A DNA stretch of 64,000 bases. Source: Variovorax sp. RA8 (GTDB taxonomy: Bacteria; Pseudomonadota; Gammaproteobacteria; Burkholderiales; Burkholderiaceae_C). The stretch covers positions 310,001 through 374,000 of the forward strand of contig NZ_LR594662.1 in NCBI RefSeq assembly GCF_901827175.1, written 5' to 3'. The notes beneath the pieces were generated by a model that ran no database searches, was not told the origin of the DNA, and was given only the letters and a program-made list of their open reading frames with translations. The position numbers and the translations under genes are program-made. This document shows, piece by piece, positions 16,270 to 25,288 of the stretch (its first letter is position 1; every line of letters begins with the position of its first letter).

Positions 16270-18591
16270 ATGGTCAAGCGTTCCGGTGCCGATGTCGTGG
16301 CTGCGGCTTCCCGCGGTCATGCATTGCCGTCGCCCGGACTCAAGGAGGCGCCGGTGCTCGAGCTCATGTGCTCGCACTTCGTCCTCACCCTCGCGGCCAA
16401 GCAGGGCCCGCGCTTCAACGTGCGGCGCGACCTCAATGGCCTGCTCTCGCTGACCGGGCGCCACCTGGTCTGGCCGCTGGCCGTGCTGCAGCGCCTGCGC
16501 GAATTCCTGGGCCGGCGCTGCGCCGGCAACGAAGTCTGGAAAGGCGTCGAGCACTTCGATGGCCGCACGCTGCTGGAGCGTCATGGCGTGTGGCGCGGCC
16601 CCTACGAGGAAGGCACGCTCTTCTTCTATCTCGACGAGTACGCCAAGGACCAGCCGAAGGATTTGCTCTCGGTGCTCTCGGCCACGCGCGACTGGCTCAC
16701 CCATGCGCTGCGCAAGCAGTCGACCCTGGTCGAGAAGAACATCGACGCGCTCGCAGGCCTGCTGCAGCTCAACAAGGCCGAGCGCGCACTCCTGCTCTAC
16801 GGCACGCTCGCGCGCTACCAGCGTGACCTGCGCTCCCTGCTCGTCGAATTCAAGGTCAACAATGCGCCGGAGGCCTATGCCGCCATCGCCGAGGTGGCCG
16901 GCGTCGATGCCAGCGACGTGGGCGAGGCGCTGCGCGCCGGCTCGCGGCTGGAGCGAATCGGTTTGGTCGAGAACCTGATCTCCGAGCACAACATCACCGA
17001 CCTGGCCGACCTCATGAAGGTCAGCGAGAAGCTGCCACCGGTGCTGATGCGCGAATATCGCGACCACAACGAGCTGATGGCCGTGTTCACGCGGCCCTCT
17101 GCCAAGAGTGCGCTCGTCGTGCAGGACTTCAGCTTCGTGCAGGAGGACGCGCAGATGCTCATCACCCTGCTCTGCGCCGCGGTGGCACGCAAGGAGCCGG
17201 GCGTGAACGTGCTGCTCTACGGCCCGCCCGGCACCGGCAAGACCGAGCTCGCGAAGGTCGTGGCGCAGGCCGCGGGCCTGGAGCTGTTCGAGGTCGAGTA
17301 CGCCGACCGCGACGGCAACTCGCTTTCGGGCCGCGACCGCTACCGCTCGCTGCAGATCGCGCAGGTCTTCCTCAAGGGGAGCGCGCAGGCGGCGCTGCTC
17401 TTCGACGAGGTCGAGGACGTGTTCCCGCCGATCAGCACCGAGGCGGCCCAGCTCATGGCGCGCGCCGAGCAGATTCCCGCATCCGCCAGCGGCAGCGTGA
17501 GCGGCAAGGCCTGGGTCAACCAGATCCTCGAATCGAACGCCGTGCCCACGATCTGGGTGACCAACCGCATCGAGCAGATCGACCCCGCCTTCCGGCGCCG
17601 CTTCGCCTACCACCTCGAGCTCAAGTCGCCGCCGCCTGGCGCGCGCGAGCAACTGGTACGCAAGACGCTCGAGGGCGTGGCCGTGTCCGATGCCTTTGCC
17701 GCGAAACTGGCCGCCCGCAAGGGCCTCACGCCGGCCCAGATCCGCACGGCGGTGCGCTTCGCGGGGCTGGCCGCGTCGGAGGGGACTTCCATCGAGAGCC
17801 TGATCGAACGCCAGCTGCGCAATGCCGACCTGGCACTCGGCACGCAGGGCGGCCTGGGCGCGCGCCGCAGCGTGACCACCTACGACCTCGACATGCTCAA
17901 CGTCGAGAGCCGCTTCGAGATCCCGCGCATCGTCGAGGCACTCAAGGTGCGCGGCCACGGCACCCTTTGCTTCTACGGCGCGCCCGGCACCGGCAAAACG
18001 GCGCTGGCCGAGCACATGGCACGTGCCATCGGGCGGCCGCTGATCATCAAGCAGGCGAGCGACCTGATGAGCAAGTACGTCGGCGAGACCGAGCAGAACA
18101 TGGCCGCGATGTTCAAGGAGGCCGAGGCCGAAGAGGCGATCCTCCTGCTCGACGAGGCCGACAGCTTCCTGCAGGACCGCCGCGGCGCACAGCGCACCTA
18201 CGAGGTCACCGAGGTCAACGAGATGCTGCAAGGCATGGAGCGCTTCGACGGCATCTTCGTCTGCACCACCAACCTGCTCGACCGCCTCGACCAGGCGGCG
18301 CTGCGGCGCTTCACCTTCAAGATCAAGTTCATGCCGCTGACGCCGGTGCAGCGCGAGCGCATGTTCCTGACCGAGGCGCTGGGCGGCGATGCTGACGGCC
18401 TGACGAGCGAGCGACAACAGCGCTTGGCCAGGCTGCAGCAGCTGTGTCCCGGCGATTTCGCGGCCGTCAAGCGGCAGACCGATATCCTCGGGGTCGCGTT
18501 CTCGGCCGACGAGTTCCTGGACCAGCTCGAGGCCGAACACCGCATCAAGCCGGAGGTGCGCGAATCGCGCGGCATGGGCTTCGTTCACTAG
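16270..18591 (+). CDS. Tandem AAA+ ATPase, unknown role
   Basis: A 773-residue protein with two AAA+ modules. The N-terminal 310 residues are helical and unassigned. Module 1 has Walker A GPPGTGKTE at about residue 318, Walker B ALLFDEVED near 377, and a sensor/arginine-finger run VTNRIEQIDPAFRRRF. Module 2 has Walker A GAPGTGKTA at about 570 and Walker B ILLLDEADSFLQDR. Both look catalytically intact. The two-domain layout recalls Cdc48/VAT and ClpATP-type machines, but no N-domain or protease-docking motif was recognised. The start at 16270 is set by GGAGG seven bases upstream. It stands alone, divergent from ilvA and followed by a lipoprotein peptidase gene. Confidence 0.85.
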   Translation: MVKRSGADVVAAASRGHALPSPGLKEAPVLELMCSHFVLTLAAKQGPRFNVRRDLNGLLSLTGRHLVWPLAVLQRLREFLGRRCAGNEVWKGVEHFDGRTLLERHGVWRGPYEEGTLFFYLDEYAKDQPKDLLSVLSATRDWLTHALRKQSTLVEKNIDALAGLLQLNKAERALLLYGTLARYQRDLRSLLVEFKVNNAPEAYAAIAEVAGVDASDVGEALRAGSRLERIGLVENLISEHNITDLADLMKVSEKLPPVLMREYRDHNELMAVFTRPSAKSALVVQDFSFVQEDAQMLITLLCAAVARKEPGVNVLLYGPPGTGKTELAKVVAQAAGLELFEVEYADRDGNSLSGRDRYRSLQIAQVFLKGSAQAALLFDEVEDVFPPISTEAAQLMARAEQIPASASGSVSGKAWVNQILESNAVPTIWVTNRIEQIDPAFRRRFAYHLELKSPPPGAREQLVRKTLEGVAVSDAFAAKLAARKGLTPAQIRTAVRFAGLAASEGTSIESLIERQLRNADLALGTQGGLGARRSVTTYDLDMLNVESRFEIPRIVEALKVRGHGTLCFYGAPGTGKTALAEHMARAIGRPLIIKQASDLMSKYVGETEQNMAAMFKEAEAEEAILLLDEADSFLQDRRGAQRTYEVTEVNEMLQGMERFDGIFVCTTNLLDRLDQAALRRFTFKIKFMPLTPVQRERMFLTEALGGDADGLTSERQQRLARLQQLCPGDFAAVKRQTDILGVAFSADEFLDQLEAEHRIKPEVRESRGMGFVH

Positions 18592-18635
18592 ACTGCGACG
18601 GTCGCGCCGTGCCGGCGCGCGAGGGAGGTTTCTTC

Positions 18636-20207
18636 ATGGAGCTTCGAATGCAGCGGCGGGCTGCACTGATCGTCGTGTGCGCGGCCGCCGTGGCGTTGAC
18701 GGCCTGCGGGGGCGGTGGCGGAGGCGGCGGCGCCTTCCTGCCTCTGGCCACGGCACCACAGCGCCCGGCCGAGCCGGCGGCCGAGGACGACGCCATCCTT
18801 GCTTCCGCCAGCGTCGCGGGCCTGTGCGCCGCGCCGCGCACCGGCATCGACCCGGACACCGGTGCCGCCTTCCCCGACCGCAGCGGCACCACCGTCGACG
18901 AGAAGCGCTGGGTGCGCGGCTGGATCGACGAAACCTACCTCTGGTTCGACGAAGTGCCGACCACGCTGGCGCAAAAGGACTACGCCACGCCGATCGCCTG
19001 GTTCAACGTGCTCAAGACCCCTCGGCTCACCCCTTCCGGCCGAGCCAAGGACCGCTTCCACTTCACGCAGGGCACGGCCGCCTATCGAGCGCTGTCGCAG
19101 GGCGGCGTGGATGTGAGCTACGGTCTGGAGTTGGCCTTCCTGAGCGCATCGCCGCCGCGTGATGTGCGCGTGGCCTACACCGAGCCCGGCTCGCCTGCTG
19201 CGCAGGCGGGCATCGTGCGAGGGACGCGCGTCGTGGAAATCGATGGCGTCGATGTCGCCAACGGCAGCGACACGGCCACGCTCAACGCAGGCCTTGTACC
19301 CGCCCGCGAAGGGGAGACCCACAGCTTCAGGCTGCGCGCCCCCGACGGCACCGAGCGTTCGCTCGCGCTGGCCGCGGCGCGCGTCACCCGTCTTCCGGTG
19401 CAGAACGTGAAGACCATCGCCACCGCGAGCGGGCCGGTAGGCTATGTGCAATTCAACGACCATCTGGCAACGGCGGAGGCCGCCTTGATCGCGGCCGTGA
19501 ACCAACTGCAGGCTGCAGGCATCGTCGACCTGGTGATCGACATGCGCTACAACGGCGGCGGCCTGCTCGATGTCGCGAGCGAGCTGGCCTCCATGGTCAG
19601 CTCGGCGGGCGCGACCACCGGCGCCGTGTTCGAGCGCCTGGTCTTCAACAGCAAGAACCCGTTTCGCCTGGCGCCCGCGCAGGCTACCGTGCCCTTCCAC
19701 GCAACTTCGCGCGGCTTCTCCACGCCGGCCGGGCAGGCGCTGCCGCGCCTGGGCCTGTCGCGCGTCACCGTGCTCGCGGGCCCCGACACCTGCTCCGCCA
19801 GCGAATCGGTGATCAACAGCCTGCGCGGCGTCGGCGTCGCGGTCCACCTGATCGGCGGCGGCACCTGCGGCAAGCCCTATGGCTTCCTGCCGCAGGACAA
19901 CTGCGGCACCACCTATTTCGCGATCCAGTTCCAGGGCGTCAACAACCAGGGCTTCGGCGACTACGGCGACGGCTTTGCGCCCACCTGCGCCGTGGCCGAC
20001 GACTTCGATCACGCGTTGGGCGATCCCGCCGAGGCGCGGCTCGCAGCGGCGTTGACTTTGCGCAGCAGCGGGGCGTGCCCGGCGCCGGGTTCGAGCAAGG
20101 CGGAGGTGGCGCTGCGCAAGGCGGAGGCGCAGGGCACGCCTTACCTGATGCGATCGCCGGTCCGTGAAAACCGGCTGGTCGCCACGCCGCGCGCGACGCA
20201 GCCCTGA
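18636..20207 (+). CDS. S41-family peptidase, lipoprotein (copy 1)
   Basis: A 523-residue C-terminal-processing-type serine peptidase anchored as a lipoprotein. The signal peptide ends in the lipobox LTAC, followed by a run of eight or more glycines as linker. A PDZ-like module (YTEPGSPAAQAGIVRGTRVVEIDGVDV) precedes the S41 domain. The nucleophile serine lies in DTCSASESVIN and the general-base lysine in GGTCGKPYG, so the Ser-Lys dyad is present. GAGGGAGG precedes the ATG at 18636. A close paralogue follows immediately; both are probably outer-membrane-attached, periplasmic peptidases. Substrate unknown. Confidence 0.88.
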   Translation: MELRMQRRAALIVVCAAAVALTACGGGGGGGGAFLPLATAPQRPAEPAAEDDAILASASVAGLCAAPRTGIDPDTGAAFPDRSGTTVDEKRWVRGWIDETYLWFDEVPTTLAQKDYATPIAWFNVLKTPRLTPSGRAKDRFHFTQGTAAYRALSQGGVDVSYGLELAFLSASPPRDVRVAYTEPGSPAAQAGIVRGTRVVEIDGVDVANGSDTATLNAGLVPAREGETHSFRLRAPDGTERSLALAAARVTRLPVQNVKTIATASGPVGYVQFNDHLATAEAALIAAVNQLQAAGIVDLVIDMRYNGGGLLDVASELASMVSSAGATTGAVFERLVFNSKNPFRLAPAQATVPFHATSRGFSTPAGQALPRLGLSRVTVLAGPDTCSASESVINSLRGVGVAVHLIGGGTCGKPYGFLPQDNCGTTYFAIQFQGVNNQGFGDYGDGFAPTCAVADDFDHALGDPAEARLAAALTLRSSGACPAPGSSKAEVALRKAEAQGTPYLMRSPVRENRLVATPRATQP

Positions 20208-20424
20208 AGCGGCGCTCACGGCTGTGCAGTGTCGCGGCCCGTCAATGGCGGCGATGCCCCTGCCTTCTCCTTGTTGAAGACCTGCCCAACTGATCGCAGG
20301 TGCTCCGATGGATCGTGGACCCCCCTCCGCATTCTGAAGAAATGTCGTTGCGAGAACTTCTTGGACCGGAGTGTTCCTAGCATCCCCCACTGCAAAGCGA
20401 CAGCAATGTCTCATCGGAGGAAGC

Positions 20425-22173
20425 ATGGGGAGAGTTCACGAAAAGAAGTTCGCGCGATGCGCGCTCGGCCTTGCATGGATCGTCGCGCTGGCGGCATGCG
20501 GCGGTGGTGGTGGCGGTGGTGGTGGCGGCGGTGGTGGGCCTGTCTTGCTGCCTGTCGCCACGGCACCCTCCGCACAGGGCACTTCCGATCCAGCGCCAGT
20601 GCCGCCGCCACCCGAGGACTCGGCGGTGCCCCCGCCGCATGCGACGCCGCTGGATCCCGCAGCACCGCTGTCGCCCGCCAACCCTCCTTCGCCCGCCAAC
20701 CCTCCTTCGCCCACGCCGGAGACGCCGAGCGTCCCTCCAGTGCCCTTCGCGCCGGACATTCGGGAAGAGATCGTCAAGTCCTCCGACGTAGCCGCTCAGT
20801 GCGCCGCGCCGCGCACCGGCATCGATCCTTCAACCGGTGCTGCGTTTGCCGATTTGCCAGGCACCCTGACCCTCGAAAAGAACTGGGTGCGCGCATGGAT
20901 CGACGAGACCTATCTGTGGTACGACGAAGTGCCCACCAACCTGCTGGCGAAGGACTACGCCACGCCCGTCACCTACTTCGATGTCTTGCGGACGCCGAAG
21001 CTCACGGCGTCCGGCCGCGCCAAGGATCGATTCCACTTCACGGCCGACACGGCCCAGGCCCAGGCCCTTTCACAGAACGGCGTCGAGGCGGGCTACGGCA
21101 TGAACCTGGCGTTTCTCAGCGCCGCCCCGCCGCGCGATGTGCGTGTCGCGTTCATCGAGCCGGGCTCGCCTGCCGAAACGGCCGAGGTGCATCGCGGCGA
21201 CCGGTTGATCGAGATCGACGGCGTCGACGTCGAGAACGGGGCCGATGTGGCAGCGCTCAATGCCGGGCTCGCGCCGCAGCTGGAAGGCGAGACGCACAGT
21301 TTCAAGCTGCGCGCCATCAATGGCACCGAGCGCACCGTCAGCTTGACATCCGCTTCGATCACGAGCGATCCGGTGCCGCTGCGAGATGCGTACTACTACG
21401 ACAGGGGGCAGCGGCGCATCGGCTACATGGTCTTCAACAGCCACATCGCAACGGCCGAGTATGGCCTTGCCTATGCGATCGGCCTGTTTCGCAGTATCGG
21501 AACGACCGACATGGTGATCGACATGCGCTACAACGGTGGCGGCTATCTCGACATCGCGAGCCAATTGGCATTCATGCTCAGCCCACCTGGGGCAACCACG
21601 AGCAAGACCTTCGAGCAGCTTCAGTACAACAACAAGAACCCGTTCCAGTTGACGCCTGACCAGCTGAAGATGCCATTCCACGACCAGACGCTCGGGTTCT
21701 CCGCGATGCCGGGGGCGACCCTGCCGCAGCTGCAGCCCTCGAGCGTCACCGTGCTGACGGGGCCGGACACGTGTTCGGCCAGCGAATCGGTCATCAACGG
21801 GCTGCGCGGCATTGGCGTGGCGGTGAACGTGGTCGGCGGCGCCACCTGCGGCAAGCCCTATGGATTCACCCCGCAGGACAACTGCGGCACCACCTACTAC
21901 GCCATCCAATTCCAGGGTGTCAACCATCAAGGCTTCGGCGACTACGGCGACGGCATCGCACCGACCTGCGTGGTGCCGGACGATTTCGGGCACTCGCTCG
22001 GCGACGAGAGCGAAGCGCGACTGGCGGCAGCATTCAGCCTGATCGAGAACGGCACGTGCCCTGCGCCTCCGCTCGGCAAGGCGAACACCGCTCTTCGCAA
22101 GGCCGAGGCAAGCCGCACGCCCTATCTTGCACGCTCGCCCGCATGGAGCAACAAATGGCTGAGGCGCCCTTGA
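20425..22173 (+). CDS. S41-family peptidase, lipoprotein (copy 2)
   Basis: A 582-residue paralogue of the preceding gene. It shares TGIDP-TGAAF-D, WIDETYLW-DEVPT, the PDZ-like EPGSPAETAEVHRGDRLIEI and the catalytic blocks DTCSASESVINGLRG and GATCGKPYGF. The lipobox LAAC is followed by a longer polyglycine run and then a proline-rich linker with the repeat SPANPPSPANPPSP, about 60 residues longer than in copy 1. Start at ATG 20425 with GGAGG five bases upstream. The gene has its own 217-base upstream gap, so separate expression is possible. Tandem duplication followed by linker expansion is the likely history. Confidence 0.88.
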   Translation: MGRVHEKKFARCALGLAWIVALAACGGGGGGGGGGGGGPVLLPVATAPSAQGTSDPAPVPPPPEDSAVPPPHATPLDPAAPLSPANPPSPANPPSPTPETPSVPPVPFAPDIREEIVKSSDVAAQCAAPRTGIDPSTGAAFADLPGTLTLEKNWVRAWIDETYLWYDEVPTNLLAKDYATPVTYFDVLRTPKLTASGRAKDRFHFTADTAQAQALSQNGVEAGYGMNLAFLSAAPPRDVRVAFIEPGSPAETAEVHRGDRLIEIDGVDVENGADVAALNAGLAPQLEGETHSFKLRAINGTERTVSLTSASITSDPVPLRDAYYYDRGQRRIGYMVFNSHIATAEYGLAYAIGLFRSIGTTDMVIDMRYNGGGYLDIASQLAFMLSPPGATTSKTFEQLQYNNKNPFQLTPDQLKMPFHDQTLGFSAMPGATLPQLQPSSVTVLTGPDTCSASESVINGLRGIGVAVNVVGGATCGKPYGFTPQDNCGTTYYAIQFQGVNHQGFGDYGDGIAPTCVVPDDFGHSLGDESEARLAAAFSLIENGTCPAPPLGKANTALRKAEASRTPYLARSPAWSNKWLRRP

Positions 22174-22260
22174 TTTGATATCTGGACGCCCGCCCCCCGG
22201 GAAGTGTGTGGATCCGTTCCTGTGGTGACGGCCGTACGCGATGAGCCCGACGCCGCCGGA

Positions 22261-24144
22261 TCAGAACGCCGCGCAGACTCGCAGCACGTCGGTCCCGTAC
22301 GCCTCCAGCTTCTTGCTCCCGATTCCGCTCAGCCCTTGCAGGTCCTCGAGCGTGGCCGGCGCGCGCTCGGCAATGGCTGCCAGCGTCGCGTCATGGAAGA
22401 TCACGTAGGCCGGCAGGTTGTGCTCGCGCGCCACCTCGGCGCGCCAGGCCTTGAGCGCGGCGAAGCGTGCCTGGCCCGCCGTGTCCAGCGTGGCTGCGGC
22501 GGGCGAGGGTGCGCCGCGCGCCGGCTTGTTGCGCCGTGACTTCTTGCGCTCGGCGGGTGACGACACCGACTCGCGCAACAGCACCGGCAGCTCGCCCTTG
22601 AGCACCGCGCGCGAGCCTTCGGTGAGCTGCAGCGTGTTGTAGGCCTGCGCATCGACCGACAGCGCGCCGGTGGCGATCAGCTGCCGCATCACGCCGCGCA
22701 ATTGCGCTTCGCTGAACTCGGCGCCCAGGCCGAAGGTGCTGAGCCGCGCATGGCCGAACTGCGTGACCTTCTCCGTCGTCTTGCCGCGCAGGATGTCCAT
22801 GATGTGGCCTGCGCCGAAGCTGATGCCGCTCTGCTGCTGCACGCGATAGATGGTCGAGAGCAGCTTGCGCGCCGCGTCCGTGCCGTCCCACACCTGAGGC
22901 GGATTCAGGCAGTTGTCGCAGTTGCCGCAGGCCCTGCTGTGCTCGCCGAAGTAGTTCAAGAGGCGCACCCGCCGGCAATCGCTGGCCTCGGCCAGCGAAA
23001 GCAGGGCGTCGAGCTTGTCGCGCATCACCTGCTTGAACTCCTCGCCGGCAGGGCTCTCGTCGATCATGCGGCGCTGGTTCACCACATCCTGCAGACCGTA
23101 GGTCATCCAGGCGTCGGCCGGCGCGCCGTCGCGGCCCGCGCGGCCCGTCTCCTGGTAGTAGCCCTCGATGTTCTTCGGCATGTCCAGGTGGGCCACGAAG
23201 CGCACGTCCGGCTTGTCGATCCCCATGCCGAAGGCGATGGTCGCCACCATCACGATGCCCTCGTCGCGCAGGAAACGATCCTGATGCTTCTGGCGCACCG
23301 CGGCATCGAGGCCGGCGTGGTAGGGCAGGGCCTCGACCCCGGCGTCGCGCAGGGTCTGGGCCGTGTCCTCGACGCGTTTGCGCGATTGGCAGTACACCAC
23401 GCCCGCGTCGCCCTCGTGCTCGCGTTCGATGAAGCGCAAGAGCTGCGTGGTGGGATCCTTCTTCTCGACGATCGTGTAGCGGATGTTCGGCCGGTCGAAG
23501 CTCGAGACGAACTGGCGTGCCTCCTCGAGCTGCAGCCGCTCCACGATGTCGGCGCGCGTCAGCGCGTCCGCGGTGGCGGTGAGCGCGATGCGCGGCACGC
23601 CGGCATAGCGCTCGTGCAGCACCGTCAGCGCGCGGTACTCGGGCCGGAAGTCGTGCCCCCACTGGCTCACGCAGTGCGCCTCGTCGATCGCGAACAGCGA
23701 CAGCTTGCCGCGCTCGTGCAACCCGTCGAGCTGCGAAAGAAAGCGTGGCGTCGTCACGCGTTCGGGTGCCGCGTAGAGCAAGGTGATTTCGCCGCGCAGC
23801 ATGCGGCGCTCCACGTCCTGCGTCTCTTCCCAGTCGAGTGTGGAATTGAGAAAGGCCGCATTGACGCCGGCCTCATGCAGGGCGCCCACCTGGTCATGCA
23901 TCAGCGCGATCAACGGCGACACCACCACCGTCACGCCACGGCCCGCGCGCTGCCGCGCGATCGCGGGAATCTGATAGCACAGCGACTTGCCGCCGCCAGT
24001 AGGCATCAGCACCAGCGCGTCGCCTCCGGCGGTGACATTTTCGATGATGGCTTGTTGATGGCCGCGGAATTCGGTGTAGCCGAAGATGTCGCGAAGAATC
24101 TGCGACAACTCGCGATCGGATGATGGGGACGGCAAGACGGACAC
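22261..24144 (-). CDS. recQ: ATP-dependent DNA helicase RecQ
   Basis: A 3'-5' DNA helicase of 627 residues acting in recombination and replication-fork repair. The order is typical: DEAD-like motor with Walker [13 protein letters not shown] and DEAH box [17 protein letters not shown], second motor domain with [12 protein letters not shown], the zinc-binding RQC region ([12 protein letters not shown] and CGNCDNC), and a C-terminal HRDC domain beginning near [30 protein letters not shown] start at 24144 is used. The gene converges on the S41 peptidase pair and is divergent from the chaperone/substrate locus. Confidence 0.96.
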   Translation of the reverse strand: MSVLPSPSSDRELSQILRDIFGYTEFRGHQQAIIENVTAGGDALVLMPTGGGKSLCYQIPAIARQRAGRGVTVVVSPLIALMHDQVGALHEAGVNAAFLNSTLDWEETQDVERRMLRGEITLLYAAPERVTTPRFLSQLDGLHERGKLSLFAIDEAHCVSQWGHDFRPEYRALTVLHERYAGVPRIALTATADALTRADIVERLQLEEARQFVSSFDRPNIRYTIVEKKDPTTQLLRFIEREHEGDAGVVYCQSRKRVEDTAQTLRDAGVEALPYHAGLDAAVRQKHQDRFLRDEGIVMVATIAFGMGIDKPDVRFVAHLDMPKNIEGYYQETGRAGRDGAPADAWMTYGLQDVVNQRRMIDESPAGEEFKQVMRDKLDALLSLAEASDCRRVRLLNYFGEHSRACGNCDNCLNPPQVWDGTDAARKLLSTIYRVQQQSGISFGAGHIMDILRGKTTEKVTQFGHARLSTFGLGAEFSEAQLRGVMRQLIATGALSVDAQAYNTLQLTEGSRAVLKGELPVLLRESVSSPAERKKSRRNKPARGAPSPAAATLDTAGQARFAALKAWRAEVAREHNLPAYVIFHDATLAAIAERAPATLEDLQGLSGIGSKKLEAYGTDVLRVCAAF

Positions 24145-24331
24145 GGGCGTGGCACCGATGGCGTGAAGATTTTCGGGGGAGGACTGACCGGCACCGCATT
24201 GGGCGCCGAAAGCTGATTGTCGCTTCAGCTGCCGTCACAAAAAGTCAGGCTTCTGGCGGAGTACCAAGGACACCATTGTTACCAACTAGCCAAGTGGATT
24301 TCCTTTGTTCGATCTGATGAGGAGACGGCCC

Positions 24332-24793
24332 ATGAGTCGGGAAGACTATGTCGAGCTGGTTCAGGATCTTTGCGAGGAGCAGGAGCTCGGCGACGCCGGC
24401 GAGTTCCTGGGTCGCGGCTTGCTTCAGGTGAACGACACCCTGATCGCCATCGAGTACCTCGAGGAGCGCGATGAGATCCGCCTGCTTGCAGACCTCGACG
24501 AGGTCGAGGAATGCGTCGACGGGAGCGCGATGCTCGAACTGCTGCTGAAGCTGAACCTGGGCAACACCAGCTTCTATTTGCCCACCTTCAGCATGCGCCC
24601 CGAGAGCCATCGCCCCGTGGTGGCCTACCACATCCCTTTGCCGGCATTGCTGGAGGAAGACGTCGATCTCGCATTCGTGCTCACTGAGCGGCTGCCCTCT
24701 TTGCTGGACGATTGGAAGCTCAGGTTGCGGGAGGCGCTCGATGGGGATTCTTCCGGTGCCGCCGCCCTGCCTCTTCCTGGCTCGTTGGTTTGA
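24332..24793 (+). CDS. CesT-like type III secretion chaperone A
   Basis: A 153-residue acidic protein that fits the class-I (CesT/SycE-like) type III secretion chaperone pattern: N-terminal helix EDYVELVQDLCEEQEL, beta strands LLQVNDTLIAIEYLEERDEIRLLADL, the helix AMLELLLKLNLGN, then VVAYHIPLPALLEEDVDLAFV and a final helix. Such proteins dimerise and hold one effector in a secretion-ready state. The ATG at 24332 has GAGGAG upstream. It is the first of three genes in a row and is a clear tandem paralogue of the next gene (SREDYVEL, IEYL-ER-EIRLL shared). The family call is by pattern, not by search. Confidence 0.7.
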   Translation: MSREDYVELVQDLCEEQELGDAGEFLGRGLLQVNDTLIAIEYLEERDEIRLLADLDEVEECVDGSAMLELLLKLNLGNTSFYLPTFSMRPESHRPVVAYHIPLPALLEEDVDLAFVLTERLPSLLDDWKLRLREALDGDSSGAAALPLPGSLV

Positions 24794-24810
24794 AAAGCAA
24801 GGGGACTCGT

Positions 24811-25275
24811 GTGAGCAGGGAAGACTACGTCGAGCTGATAGGGGATTTCTGCAAAGAGATCGGCTTCGAAGAAGCAGGCGAGTTGTTGGACCAAGGTGTT
24901 CTGCAACTGGACGACACGCTCATCGGCATCGAGTACCTGGATGAGAGAAAAGAGATTCGCCTGCTCATGGACCTCGGGGACCTGGAGGCGGAAGAAGACA
25001 GGACAGCGCTGTTCGCTCTGCTGCTGGAATTCAATTCGGCCAACAACGGCCTGTACTTGCCGATCTTCAGCATTCATCCCGAGAGCGGGCACGCGGTCGT
25101 GGCGTACCACCTGCCCCTGAAGATCCTGCGCGAAGAAAACATCGGGCTCGCCTTGGTGCTCGACGAGCAGTTGATACCGCTGCTCGACAAATGGAAGTCT
25201 GTCATTCGGCAAGTGCTCAGTCATGTGCGCTCCGACGGCGGAGCTTTGCCCTCAAGCGGAACATTTGCTGAATGA
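24811..25275 (+). CDS. CesT-like type III secretion chaperone B
   Basis: A 154-residue paralogue of the preceding gene, starting SREDYVELIGDFCKEIGFEE after a GTG codon at 24811; AAGGGG seven bases upstream decides this start. The acidic LLEFNSANNGLYLPIFSIHPESGHAVVAYHLPL core repeats the chaperone fold of its neighbour. Having two related chaperones before one very large protein suggests heterodimers or two binding sites on the same client. It is 17 bases after chaperone A and 13 bases before the 813-residue gene, so one transcript is likely. Confidence 0.7.
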   Translation: MSREDYVELIGDFCKEIGFEEAGELLDQGVLQLDDTLIGIEYLDERKEIRLLMDLGDLEAEEDRTALFALLLEFNSANNGLYLPIFSIHPESGHAVVAYHLPLKILREENIGLALVLDEQLIPLLDKWKSVIRQVLSHVRSDGGALPSSGTFAE

Positions 25276-25288
25276 AAGGACCTTTCCT

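Noticed and set aside
16252..18588. Minus-strand open frame opposite the AAA+ gene
   Set aside because: Shadow of a gene with two intact Walker A motifs on the plus strand.
20500..20545. G/T-rich run as a possible simple-repeat insertion
   Set aside because: It encodes the polyglycine linker present in both peptidase copies, so it is part of the gene.
24145..24331. Search for a PIP or hrp-type box before the chaperone genes
   Set aside because: No TTCGC-N15-TTCGC or GGAACC-N16-CCAC pattern was found by eye here or upstream of 45372, so no type III regulator is claimed.
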